Below are positions 25,741-33,506 of a DNA stretch of 57,603 bases, piece after piece. Both the position numbers and the translations under genes were made by a program. The stretch covers positions 1 through 57,603 of the forward strand of contig DATIXX010000009.1 in the NCBI GenBank assembly GCA_035518095.1, given 5' to 3'. The number at the start of each line of letters is the position of its first letter. The stretch's first letter is position 1. Below the pieces are notes generated by a model that made no database searches, was not told the DNA's origin, and saw nothing but the letters and a program-made list of their open reading frames with translations. Source of the DNA: Burkholderiales bacterium (lineage in GTDB: Bacteria > Pseudomonadota > Gammaproteobacteria > Burkholderiales > JAHFRG01).

Positions 25741-25959
25741 TTACGAGGACGATGGAGGAACGTCCGTCCAGCGCTCGAATGCGTCGCAGCAAGCGTCGGC
25801 GGAAAGGTAGAGATCCCTTAGGAGACAGATGCCGTCGTTGCTGCGCACCGAGCCGTACGCGGAGCTGAGGATGTTCATGCCCTTGAAGACCGACTCCAGA
25901 TACCGCGGATCGTTACGGAAGTGGCGGCAGGTCAGGCATTTTTTCCGATTGTCAGGCAT
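25741..25959 (-). CDS. Small Cys-rich protein (putative metal-binding)
   Basis: I do not recognise this 72-residue protein. It has CLTCRH near the N terminus (Cys 8, Cys 11, His 13), then Cys 45 and a Cys-Cys pair at 57-58, a layout that could bind zinc or an iron-sulfur centre. The rest is soluble with no signal peptide. It lies 86 bases downstream of the yeiH-type exporter, on the same strand, after a strong hairpin, and may be cotranscribed. The spaced Cys pattern makes a real gene more likely than chance; there is no strong ribosome site. Confidence 0.5.
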   Translation of the reverse strand: MPDNRKKCLTCRHFRNDPRYLESVFKGMNILSSAYGSVRSNDGICLLRDLYLSADACCDAFERWTDVPPSSS

Positions 25960-25988
25960 GGCCTGGGAATCTCGCTCCTGATAAGGGG

Positions 25989-26018
25989 ACGGCGCCCCCG
26001 TGAAAAGGGGGGCGCCGT
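25989..26018 (-). terminator. Strong hairpin after the yeiH-type gene
   Basis: A perfect 11-bp stem (ACGGCGCCCCC / GGGGGCGCCGT) with an 8-base loop lies 28 bases after the exporter stop codon. No run of U follows on the minus strand, so it may be a weak or Rho-assisted terminator, or a message-stabilising structure between the exporter and the small Cys-rich gene. Confidence 0.6.
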
Positions 26019-26045
26019 GTCATATCCCAATAAGTACCCTGCGGC

Positions 26046-27452
26046 TTAGTGGCCGCCGAGTTTGGACCAGAACTCGTAGAAGACCATGGTCGACAGGATG
26101 AAGCCCAGGATCACGTTGACCACGGCACCCGAACTGAAAGCCCAGAAGTTCTTGCCGCCGGCGGCCGCCAGCTCGCGGAAGCGGGTGGTGAGGCCGATCG
26201 AGAAGAAGCAGAACACGAAGGCCCAGGTCCTGAGGTCGAGGATCGGAACGGTCAGGACTGGCTTCACCAGCTTGTTGTACTCAGCCGCCCCGTAGTAGCT
26301 GGCGATGGCGGTTATCAGAATCGAGGCGATGGCGAAGCCGATGACGAACTTCGGGAACCGCCACCAGATCTCGCCGAGCTGCGGCTTCTGCCCCGTCTTG
26401 ACCTCCCAGCGCGTCGTGGCGATGAACGCCATGACGAACGCCCAGATGCCGATCCAGATGTCGCGGCCGACCACCTTCATCAGGGTGAAGGCCTGGACCG
26501 CCTGCTCGGGCGTGCCGGCGATGCCTTGGACATGGCCGGCGAGACTGCCGTAGGACGAGGCGGCGGCAAAGCCGGCGGCATCGGCGAACTCGGAGGTGCC
26601 GATCCACGCCCCGGCGACGCCGGTCGGCAGGCCCAATGCCCGCGACACCAGCGGCAGGAAGAAGACCATCGCGATGGCCCAAATGACCACCAGGGTGATG
26701 GCGATGGGCGCATGCTCTTTCTTGGCTCCCACGGCACCGCTGATAGCGATGGCGGCCGAGATGCCGCACACCGCGCCACCGGCGCCCATGGTGGCGCAGA
26801 GCTGCCGGTCAACGCCCAGCTTGCGGCCGACGAAGTAAATGACCAAGAACGTGACGATGGAGATCAACGACGCCTGGAAGATGGCGATCGGGCCGGCCCA
26901 GACGATCAGAGTGAAGGGCAGGGTGGCGCCGAGCAGCACGATCCCCGTCTTGATGTAGTACTCCACCCGGAACCCGGCATCCATCCAGCGCGGCAGGCCG
27001 ATGACATTGGAGATGATGAGGCCCAGCACCAAGGCCACCAGGGGCGGTTCCAGGTTGTAGGTGTGGGAGTATTTCCACCCCCAGAGAATCATGATCCCTA
27101 TCGAAAAGACGTAGATGAAGATGAACGACGGGATGAACTCGTTCAGCTTGTAGCCCATCGCCTTCACGCTGATGCAGAAGATGATTAGCCACATGATGAA
27201 CTGGGCGATGTATTGAGGGATTTTCGCAACGAAATCCGCCCACAGTTGCCCGAACGACGTCCAACCGCCTGGCGTGACGGCGATCCACTTGATGCTCGAG
27301 CCGCTGTAGAAGAAGAGGGTCGCGACGACAATGATCCCGAGACCAAGCCAGATCGCCCACCAGTCCTCCTTCAGGTAGAGCTCGTTCCAGCCCTTCGCCT
27401 GCGCGGCGCGCGGCTCCTCTCCGGCTTCGTCCCACGCTTCTTTTATTGCCAT
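26046..27452 (-). CDS. YeiH-family putative sulfate/sulfite exporter
   Basis: This is an inner-membrane protein of the YeiH/UPF0324 (Cons_hypoth698) family, proposed to export sulfate or related anions. The 468-residue product has a soluble N terminus of about 30 residues and then about 11 hydrophobic segments. Family blocks include GLPRWMDAGFRVEYYIKTGI, LCATMGAGGAVCGISAAIAI and GTSEFADAAGFAAASSYG. A GGAGG site lies 8 bases before ATG 27452. It stands alone on the minus strand upstream of aprMBA. Sulfate made by Sat/Apr has to leave the cell, so the setting fits. The whole gene is bracketed by two decayed transposase tails, hinting that it arrived by a mobile event. The GC content looks higher than in the flanking repeats. 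Confidence 0.9.
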   Translation of the reverse strand: MAIKEAWDEAGEEPRAAQAKGWNELYLKEDWWAIWLGLGIIVVATLFFYSGSSIKWIAVTPGGWTSFGQLWADFVAKIPQYIAQFIMWLIIFCISVKAMGYKLNEFIPSFIFIYVFSIGIMILWGWKYSHTYNLEPPLVALVLGLIISNVIGLPRWMDAGFRVEYYIKTGIVLLGATLPFTLIVWAGPIAIFQASLISIVTFLVIYFVGRKLGVDRQLCATMGAGGAVCGISAAIAISGAVGAKKEHAPIAITLVVIWAIAMVFFLPLVSRALGLPTGVAGAWIGTSEFADAAGFAAASSYGSLAGHVQGIAGTPEQAVQAFTLMKVVGRDIWIGIWAFVMAFIATTRWEVKTGQKPQLGEIWWRFPKFVIGFAIASILITAIASYYGAAEYNKLVKPVLTVPILDLRTWAFVFCFFSIGLTTRFRELAAAGGKNFWAFSSGAVVNVILGFILSTMVFYEFWSKLGGH

Positions 27453-28040
27453 TTTGGTGTCCTCCTTACTTAGCTTTGTATTTGAAATACAGCCTTTAGG
27501 GATTCTTGTTTTGTGTGCCTAGCTCATCTATTCCGATGCAATGGTCCCATGAAGGCTGGTTATTTATCTAAGACTGCCAGCTCTGCCCATACCGCAAAAG
27601 ATCCGGCATCTGGCACCCAACGACGCAAGCTATCACGAAGTTTGTAATCATGATAACCGAAAATTTTTCCTGCAATGCAGCAAAACCGAGGGCTTACAGA
27701 ACGGTCTTTAATCCGGCAATTCTGCACATGGCGCACGCGGCTGTAGGCGCTAAGACGGGTGAAGTCGCCCCCCTCAAGCCTATCGGAAATCAGCGCCATA
27801 GCACCCGCGCAAAATAAGGCGTCAGGTCGCGCGTTAGCGTACTGATTTCTCATGGTTGCGTAAGGCGCGACTCACGGCACTGTAATGTACCCCAAAATGA
27901 AGAGCGATCTGGGCAAGCGTGTAATATCGTGGATGCGCTTAGAGCGGCGTAGAATCAAACAGAAATTCGGTCCCACTTTTGACCCGCTAGTTGCAGAACA
28001 ATCGGAAAAGTAAATGACAGCCTAACGAGGAGGAAAACAT
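27453..28040. other. Intergenic stretch with a doubtful small frame
   Basis: The left part should hold the yeiH promoter. A minus-strand frame at 27560-27799 (80 codons, Cys in CRIKDRS and CCIAGK) could be a small protein, but its longer version starts inside the transposase tail and I do not recognise it. The right part contains transposase tail copy 2 and the promoter region of the tautomerase. Confidence 0.4.
27821..27925 (-). pseudogene. Decayed transposase C-terminus, repeat copy 2
   Basis: Minus-strand translation gives YTLAQIALHFGVHYSAVSRA in one frame, ending at a stop with NHEKSVR. It is the better preserved of two copies (other at 25558-25663). Both start with a GTCAGG block, as REP-element ends often do. 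It matches the C-terminal helix-turn-helix of REP-associated tyrosine transposases; the catalytic part is absent. Confidence 0.7.
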
Positions 28041-28421
28041 ATGCCCTTGGTGACGTTAACCGTTAGAGAACCAAAATCGGGCGCCTTTAAATCGGGCGTT
28101 CTAGATGCAGTGCATGCGTCGCTGATTTCCGCCGGGGTGCCGGCCACTGATAAATTCCAGCGCGTAATCGAGTTGGATTGCGACGACTTTCGTTTTGATC
28201 CCCAGTATCCTGATCTGAAATCCAGGCGAAACGACGACTTCGTGCTGATAGAAATACTCTGGTCTGTCGGGCGAAGCGTCAAGGTAAAGAAAAAGCTGCT
28301 TGAAGAGCTTACGAGCTCGCTGTCAAAGCAGGGCCTTGACCCGGATAACATAATGGTGGTTTTTAAGGAAACGACTTGGGAAAACTGGTCGTTTGCCGGC
28401 GGGCGCCTTATTCACACTTGA
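28041..28421 (+). CDS. Tautomerase-family protein (4-oxalocrotonate tautomerase-like)
   Basis: This is a small enzyme of the tautomerase superfamily, in which the N-terminal Pro freed by Met removal is the catalytic base. The 126-residue product begins Met-Pro-Leu-Val, keeping Pro 2, and has the long (Tautomerase_2-like, MSAD/YusQ type) layout with two beta-alpha-beta units: FKSGVLDAVHASLISAGVP and VKVKKKLLEELTSSL. It ends with TTWENWSFAGGRLIHT. A GAGGAGGAAA site precedes the start. It is monocistronic by position. Substrate is unknown; relatives act on halogenated acrylates or oxo-enols. A fragment like its last 13 codons recurs at 32210-32249. Confidence 0.83.
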   Translation: MPLVTLTVREPKSGAFKSGVLDAVHASLISAGVPATDKFQRVIELDCDDFRFDPQYPDLKSRRNDDFVLIEILWSVGRSVKVKKKLLEELTSSLSKQGLDPDNIMVVFKETTWENWSFAGGRLIHT

Positions 28422-28450
28422 GCCGCTGCGCTGCGAATGCCCGCATACCA

Positions 28451-28516
28451 GGGTCGCTCTTTTGGGATACTTTTTATTGGCGCGGCAAGAAAAAATAGCC
28501 GGCCGCCGGTCTGGCA
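28451..28516. repeat. Dispersed hairpin repeat, diverged copy
   Basis: The bases here match those at 39364-39430 with scattered changes: both have a TTTGG(T/G)(T/A)AC-TTTTT stem arm, GGCG loop, CAAGAAAAA arm, and a following GCCGCCGG. The stem is imperfect in this copy. It lies after the tautomerase stop and may act as a terminator. The element looks like the small palindromic repeats scattered between genes in proteobacteria. Confidence 0.6.
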
Positions 28517-28564
28517 TCGGCAAATCATTCTTATCCGCTGATGTAACCCAACGCCATCCCGTGG

Positions 28565-29410
28565 CTAGTGCGCCTTCGGACCGGCGGCGAGGACCTTGCG
28601 CAAGTAAGCGACCAACCGGTCACGCTCGGTCTCTTGGCGCATCGCCTGAATGTGTCCGGCGCCGGGCACGATCCACAATTGCTTCGGTTCCAGCGCCGCG
28701 TCATATAACTGCACAGCGTCAGAAACCGGAACGATTGCGTCGTCGTCACCTTGAATGATGAGTAGAGGGATCGGACTAATCATCCTCACGGCAAGCAGTG
28801 GACTATATCGGTCGTCCACCGTAAGCGACGGCACCCATTGTAACGGCCAGGTGATCCAGTGATCGGCGAGTTCTTCCCGGGCGATCGCAACGTAGTCGGC
28901 GAATGTACTCTCGATCAGGAGCGCGCGAATGTGATCACGGTACGGCGAGTGCGCAACATTGTACACGGCAAGCGCGCCGCCCAGGCTCTGGCCGTAAAAC
29001 ACGATCCGATCTTTTTCGACGTCGGTGCGCTCGAGCAGCGTCTTCATTGCGGCGTTGATGTCTAACTGCGCGCCGTCCAGGGTGGGTTGGCCTTGGGACG
29101 CGCCGTAGCCGCGATAGTCGAAAACAAAAACATTGAAACCCCGCGCGGGAAGCCACGCGACGTTGGCGACGTGGGTGCTTATGTTCTCCGCATTGCCGTG
29201 CAGGTGGAGAACAGTGCCCACCGCGCGGCCTTTCGCCGGCAGGAACCAGCCGTAAAGCTCGAGCCCGTCGGCCGTTTTAAAACGCACCACTTGGTAGGCG
29301 AGCCCGAGCCGGTCGGGTGTGAGCACCTGAATTCGGTTCGGTTGAAAGAAAAGCTGTGTGCATGCGGCCAGCAACGGCATTGCAATAGCCAGCGCAAAGG
29401 AATTTCTCAT
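28565..29410 (-). CDS. Alpha/beta-hydrolase lipoprotein
   Basis: This is a serine hydrolase of the alpha/beta fold (BEM46/YfhR-like). From ATG 29410 the 281-residue product has a lipoprotein signal: AIAMPLLAACTQ, with lipobox LAAC, so it should be lipid-anchored outside the cytoplasm. The oxyanion block LHLHGNAENI, the nucleophile in YGQSLGGA, the acid in IQGDDDAIVP and the His in PGAGHIQAM are present. It starts 2 bases after the DUF4105 gene and is probably cotranscribed with it. The substrate is unknown; esterase or peptidase-like activity in the periplasm is likely. Confidence 0.87.
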   Translation of the reverse strand: MRNSFALAIAMPLLAACTQLFFQPNRIQVLTPDRLGLAYQVVRFKTADGLELYGWFLPAKGRAVGTVLHLHGNAENISTHVANVAWLPARGFNVFVFDYRGYGASQGQPTLDGAQLDINAAMKTLLERTDVEKDRIVFYGQSLGGALAVYNVAHSPYRDHIRALLIESTFADYVAIAREELADHWITWPLQWVPSLTVDDRYSPLLAVRMISPIPLLIIQGDDDAIVPVSDAVQLYDAALEPKQLWIVPGAGHIQAMRQETERDRLVAYLRKVLAAGPKAH

Positions 29411-29412
29411 GT

Positions 29413-31341
29413 TCAAAAATAATGGTCCAGTGAGAGCAGCACGGTGTTCCACGACTGTTTTTCCTGGTAATCGTGCGACAAATCGAGTTTTAGTGCCCAG
29501 TTTGTCGAGAGCGTGTAACGCTGCCGCAGTCCGGCGCTCCAGGCGGTATCGGTGTCCCCGGTGAAGAAGCGCTGACTACTTATATAGAGATTGGCTCGCC
29601 AGCGCGACGTAAAATCGGTCAGCACTCCAACGTTAGGGCCGATGCCCAGCGCATATCCATCCTCGAGGTTGCCGTTAATCTGAGCGGTCGAGTCCAGGAA
29701 AGCGTAGACGGTGGTATTTCCCCGGAGGGAATCCGGCACGGTCCAGGCGAGACCCGGACCGCCATGTACCCCGAATACCAGCGGCTCGCTGCCGCCTTTG
29801 ATGCGCCGGCGCGCCCAGCCGACATCGATATTCCAGGAAAGCGGCCGAAAAAACTCGTTTCTAGGCGTAATCGATAATATGTCCACAATTGTCAGGTTCT
29901 CAAGCCTCGTCCCAATTCCGTTTCCATAATCGCGCACCGCAAAATCGAGGAAGTCGATTTGCGCACCGCGAACATAGCCGCCTTCCGGATCCATCAAGTC
30001 GTGATAAGCGACGCGACCACTGAGCTCGACGAAGTCCGCGCCAGCGTGGCTGCCGGCGCCGAGCGCGACGCGTGACGTTCCGTGGCCTTGGTCGGGGCGC
30101 ACTTCGGGCACGGGAACGGCTGGTTCGTTGGTCTCTACCCCGAGTCGGCTGCGTTCCAAAAGCAATGTGTTCGCCAATTCTCCCGGTTTCTGCACCGGGC
30201 TGTGGCCGGTTATGCGCAGATAATCCAGGTAATCGTAGCTTACCTCCAGAATGCCGGCCTGGTCGGCTCCAGGCAAGGCAACGAATCCGGGATCTATCGT
30301 CGAGATGAGTCCACCGCTCATTTCCTTGACCAGCGTTCGTTGGTCTGGATTCATAAGCCCTAGCCGGTAGCTGATTATCGTCGCGTTCGATGGCCGGAAT
30401 ACCGCGCTTTTCAGCAATCCTTTCTGCTTGACCACAGCACGTACCGTGTCGGAGGGAATCGCCCACCAGCGGAACCCGCGGGTCAGGTCGAGATCGGGTC
30501 GCGCAACTTCCAGCAACTCGAGCAGATAATACGAGCAGTTTTCGTTAAAAAAGTAGTAATTGAAATTAATAGGCCCAAGCTCCCACGCGTGCATCAGCAG
30601 CATGTTGATTTGTTCCGGCGTCAGATTGAGTTGGTACTCCCAAATATCGCGGTTCTCAAGATCGTTGTATTCCCGCACTTTGAGATAATACGGACTGATC
30701 GAGAACCTTCCTGGGTAGACCCCGGTAAGTCCTTTGATTGCGAACACAACGCCGCTGGTCTCGTTGGTATTGGCCGCGAAATTGATTGTGTAGGCAAGCA
30801 GCCGCGTTTTCTCGTCCTGATCCTTGGCATCGATGCGCAGCAGCGTGTGGCCGAACATCGAAGACGGATTGTTGAGATAAGCTGCCGGAAAAATCAGTGT
30901 GACGCCCTGCGGATTCAGCGCGTCGCGCCACGCGTCGAAGCGCTTGCACGTCTGCTTGCGCATGCGCCGGGAATCGAAGCCCAGTTGCCGGTCAAGCCAG
31001 GTATAGCGGGCAATGAAAGCGCACTGGGGGTTTTGTACATCTTGCGTTTCCTCGACGTCGGAAAAAAAGCTAGCGAGCGTCGCTTCAAGCTCGCTTTGGG
31101 GATTGGTTTTTCCGTCGGCCGCGAGAAAAAAACGCGGCGAGTCCGCCAGGCTGTGTACCCCAGGGCCCACTAGATTGCTCCTGTAGTGCAACAGGCGATG
31201 CCATTCCGGGCGCTCGTAAAGCCGCAAGTCCCTTGACCGTGCAATCAACTCATCCAGATACTCTCCCGCCGCCGCGCCGGTTCGCGCAAGTAAGCAAAGG
31301 AGCAGACAAAGACTCCACCAACGCCGTGGTGGGACGCACAT
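29413..31341 (-). CDS. DUF4105 outer-membrane-associated protein
   Basis: This is a protein of the DUF4105 family, with an N-terminal periplasmic domain and a C-terminal beta-barrel-like region. From ATG 31341 it has 642 residues and a signal peptide (WWSLCLLLCLLARTGAAAG). The N domain holds FPAAYLNNPSSMFGHTLLRI and NFNYYFFNENCSYYLLELLE, whose conserved Cys and His residues look enzymatic (NlpC/P60-like has been suggested for the family). The last 200 residues alternate like outer-membrane strands and end with Phe, the usual barrel signal. It lies downstream of the DUF3015 gene, a common pairing, with a terminator between them. Function is not known. Confidence 0.85.
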   Translation of the reverse strand: MCVPPRRWWSLCLLLCLLARTGAAAGEYLDELIARSRDLRLYERPEWHRLLHYRSNLVGPGVHSLADSPRFFLAADGKTNPQSELEATLASFFSDVEETQDVQNPQCAFIARYTWLDRQLGFDSRRMRKQTCKRFDAWRDALNPQGVTLIFPAAYLNNPSSMFGHTLLRIDAKDQDEKTRLLAYTINFAANTNETSGVVFAIKGLTGVYPGRFSISPYYLKVREYNDLENRDIWEYQLNLTPEQINMLLMHAWELGPINFNYYFFNENCSYYLLELLEVARPDLDLTRGFRWWAIPSDTVRAVVKQKGLLKSAVFRPSNATIISYRLGLMNPDQRTLVKEMSGGLISTIDPGFVALPGADQAGILEVSYDYLDYLRITGHSPVQKPGELANTLLLERSRLGVETNEPAVPVPEVRPDQGHGTSRVALGAGSHAGADFVELSGRVAYHDLMDPEGGYVRGAQIDFLDFAVRDYGNGIGTRLENLTIVDILSITPRNEFFRPLSWNIDVGWARRRIKGGSEPLVFGVHGGPGLAWTVPDSLRGNTTVYAFLDSTAQINGNLEDGYALGIGPNVGVLTDFTSRWRANLYISSQRFFTGDTDTAWSAGLRQRYTLSTNWALKLDLSHDYQEKQSWNTVLLSLDHYF

Positions 31342-31356
31342 CGGGCTGTCAGAAGA

Positions 31357-31390
31357 CAAAAAAACACCCCGTGGTCTTCCACAGGGTGTC
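31357..31390 (-). terminator. Rho-independent terminator after the DUF3015 gene
   Basis: On the minus strand the stem ACACCCTGTGG pairs with CCACGGGGTGT around an AAGA loop (one mismatch), followed by seven T. It lies 31 bases after the DUF3015 stop and 16 bases before the DUF4105 start, so it should limit read-through into the next gene. Confidence 0.88.
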
Positions 31391-31421
31391 TCTCTGTAAA
31401 AAAATTCCAGCTATAAAAACT

Positions 31422-31910
31422 TCAGACCGACGCAGCGTATTGGGCGAGTTGTTGATCCGAAGCAAGGACGTTCTTGAGTTCTACCACGATCTGCTCGGTC
31501 GAAACATTCTCGGATGGAAAGATGCGAGAAAAGTTTTCCTGGAGAACTTGATTAAACTTCGCGCGATCCGCGTCCCGGACCCCGATCAGGTGGGCAAGCG
31601 AGTCCAGCGACTCCCCGTTGCCGGTCGACATATCGCGGGCCAGGCGCTCCTTGTTGCCGTCGATAAACATGGCGGTCTTCCAGGTTGAGGTCACCGCGCC
31701 ATCTTGGGTACAGCCGGAAGTGCCGGAGGAAATGCCGAACGTCTGGTTGCCGGTCGAGCCGTTGGTAGTCGCGGCAAAGATCTGTGGCGGTACTCCGTGC
31801 TGGCCTTCAAACAATTTTGAGCCCCAGCCGCAGCTACCTACGTTGTTTTGCGTGTCGGCAAATGCAATTGCGGGAACCATAAATAGAACAGCAATGATGA
31901 TTTTTTTCAC
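31422..31910 (-). CDS. DUF3015 secreted protein
   Basis: This is a small exported protein of the DUF3015 family. The 162-residue product has a signal peptide (KKIIIAVLFMVPAIAFA, cut near 19) and family blocks NVGSCGWGSKLFEGQ, ATTNGSTGNQTFGISSGTSG and LDSLAHLIG. Two Cys (27 and 67) could pair. GGGAG lies 8 bases before the ATG. It is followed by a clear terminator and then the DUF4105 gene. The family is widespread in Proteobacteria and has no assigned role; periplasmic location is predicted. Confidence 0.88.
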   Translation of the reverse strand: MKKIIIAVLFMVPAIAFADTQNNVGSCGWGSKLFEGQHGVPPQIFAATTNGSTGNQTFGISSGTSGCTQDGAVTSTWKTAMFIDGNKERLARDMSTGNGESLDSLAHLIGVRDADRAKFNQVLQENFSRIFPSENVSTEQIVVELKNVLASDQQLAQYAASV

Positions 31911-32303
31911 GATAATTCTCCCAAATAATTGAGGCAGGAACCTAACCTCGCGTTGCTCCTCTTAAAACCAGTGCTACTTATACGAGTGTCATGCGGCACT
32001 GTCAACTGCCGCTGGCGCCCTAATCGTTATCATTAAATCGACTCCAACCTGTTGTTTCTCATAAGATTGAAGACGTGAGTCCCGAATTGTAGGCCTTTAC
32101 ACCGCGGGGACTTGTGAAGCAATTATACAAGCTTTTAATTCGCCATCAGCGACACACCGCATATCTTATTTGCACAAGCTATTCGGCAGGGGAATTCCGG
32201 TACCGGCCAAAAAACCTGGTCGTTTGCTGGCGAGCGTCTGATTCACACGCGAGGTCCTCTGACCCTCGGTTGGAGCGCCGGCGCTGAACAACAATGCAAG
32301 TTT
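31911..32303. other. Intergenic stretch, mostly without signal
   Basis: No gene is supported. The left end should carry the DUF3015 promoter. Near the right end lies the tautomerase-tail fragment listed at 32210-32249. Confidence 0.5.
32210..32249 (+). pseudogene. Fragment of a tautomerase gene tail
   Basis: These bases translate to TWSFAGERLIHT, matching the last residues (NWSFAGGRLIHT) of the intact tautomerase at 28041-28421; the DNA also agrees at most positions. No stop codon follows and no upstream coding part is visible, so this is a leftover of a duplicated or exchanged gene end. Confidence 0.55.
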
Positions 32304-32555
32304 TCAACGCAACTTTAATGCCGGCGCGCCGCCAAAGAGCGCAAGAATGCCCCACACCGTTAGTGCCATGCCGCTGCAAAAATAAAGCACGAGAAAAAAG
32401 TAAAATGCCAACGGGTTGTCCGTGCGGTTAGGCCGGTAAGGACGAAAGTAAGCAACGCCTGCGGGCAGCTCGCCCGAAAGATGGCCCCGCCACGCGACCA
32501 CGAGCAAAAGAGCGCCCATGCCTATAAGAAATAACGAACCAAGCACGCGGTCCAT
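32304..32555 (-). CDS. Small two-helix membrane protein
   Basis: I do not recognise this 83-residue protein. It has two hydrophobic segments, near the N terminus (VLGSLFLIGMGALLLVVAW) and near the C terminus (FFLVLYFCSGMALTVWGILA), with a Pro- and Arg-rich loop between them that contains a Tyr-Arg-Pro pair. ATG 32555 has an overlapping GGAG/AAGG site and lies 4 bases after the stop of the membrane protein gene upstream, so they form an operon. A small subunit or partner of that protein is likely. Confidence 0.65.
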   Translation of the reverse strand: MDRVLGSLFLIGMGALLLVVAWRGHLSGELPAGVAYFRPYRPNRTDNPLAFYFFLVLYFCSGMALTVWGILALFGGAPALKLR

Positions 32556-32559
32556 CGCC

Positions 32560-33345
32560 TTACTCCTCACCCGTGCCGATGAAGCGGCGGGCGATCACCA
32601 GTCCTCCGATGATGACCAGGCTGACCACACCGTAGATCAAAATTTCGAACGGCCACAAGTTGTGCGAGGTCGGGTCGCGCGAAACGCCGAAAATGATTCT
32701 CAGCACGACAAACGCCATGAGCACCGCAGGAACCGCCGCAGCGACACGCCAGCCGCCGTGCCATTTCCACAATGCCCACGCCGGAACGGCAAATCCGGAA
32801 ATCAGCAAGCCTAGCGCCAGCAGCATGAATCCCACATAAAAAATTTGACTTCCGAATGATATCGGCTCATTCATGCGTTTTTCATAAGCCTGCTGCTGCG
32901 AAATTTGCTCTTCATGCCGCATCTCATCCACCCAAGGTTCCCGTGTCCTGGGTTCCGGAACCGCATCGGTACCGATGATTTTCACCGGATAACTTGCGGC
33001 TACATACTCGCCCCGTGACCTGCTGCCTATACGGATGCGGACTTCATCCACTTGCAATGGCCCGTTGAGTTCGAACCAGCCCAACGCATAGCCTGAGCCC
33101 GAGTGCGGGAATGAAGCGTTGGACTTCGCGCTAACCTCCTTTCCCTTGAAAAAGGGTCGCGCCCAAATACTGATGGGCTCGTCACTGGTGAATTGGATGC
33201 GAACGTAAAAGGATTCGTTACGGCCTAGCGTAGCCTCCGCAGGCGGATCGGTCGCGACGACTTTCACAAGCACTTCCGCCTGCGCTCCATCCATAGCCGC
33301 AAAACAGGAACCAACCAACGCCAGAAAAAATAAATAACGGTGCAT
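32560..33345 (-). CDS. Exported protein with three C-terminal membrane helices
   Basis: I cannot name the family. From ATG 33345 (GGGGG site) the 261-residue product has a signal peptide (LFFLALVGSCFAAMDGAQA), then a beta-rich domain of about 120 residues (VRIQFTSDEPISIWARPFFK; ELNGPLQVDEVRIRIGSRSR) that looks immunoglobulin-like or carbohydrate-binding-like. Three hydrophobic helices (about 168-188, 198-215, 230-250) follow. The N domain would face the periplasm. It is cotranscribed with the small membrane protein downstream. A broken copy of its first 40 codons lies at 38396-38512. Confidence 0.7.
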   Translation of the reverse strand: MHRYLFFLALVGSCFAAMDGAQAEVLVKVVATDPPAEATLGRNESFYVRIQFTSDEPISIWARPFFKGKEVSAKSNASFPHSGSGYALGWFELNGPLQVDEVRIRIGSRSRGEYVAASYPVKIIGTDAVPEPRTREPWVDEMRHEEQISQQQAYEKRMNEPISFGSQIFYVGFMLLALGLLISGFAVPAWALWKWHGGWRVAAAVPAVLMAFVVLRIIFGVSRDPTSHNLWPFEILIYGVVSLVIIGGLVIARRFIGTGEE

Positions 33346-33506
33346 GTTGCCCCCTAGAAGTAACAAGACGGACTAAATCCCGTCCTTAAAAACTTCAGCT
33401 CTGATTTTTTCTTATGACCACTTTCTTGCTGCATGCGTCACATCCGCGGAATTGTTGGACGAGAACTTGATTGTTGGGTCGGGTACATTACGAATGACCT
33501 TACGGC

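Noticed and set aside
26049..27188. 379-codon plus-strand frame opposite the yeiH-type gene
   Set aside because: Asp/Gly/Arg-rich mirror translation with no domain; shadow frame.
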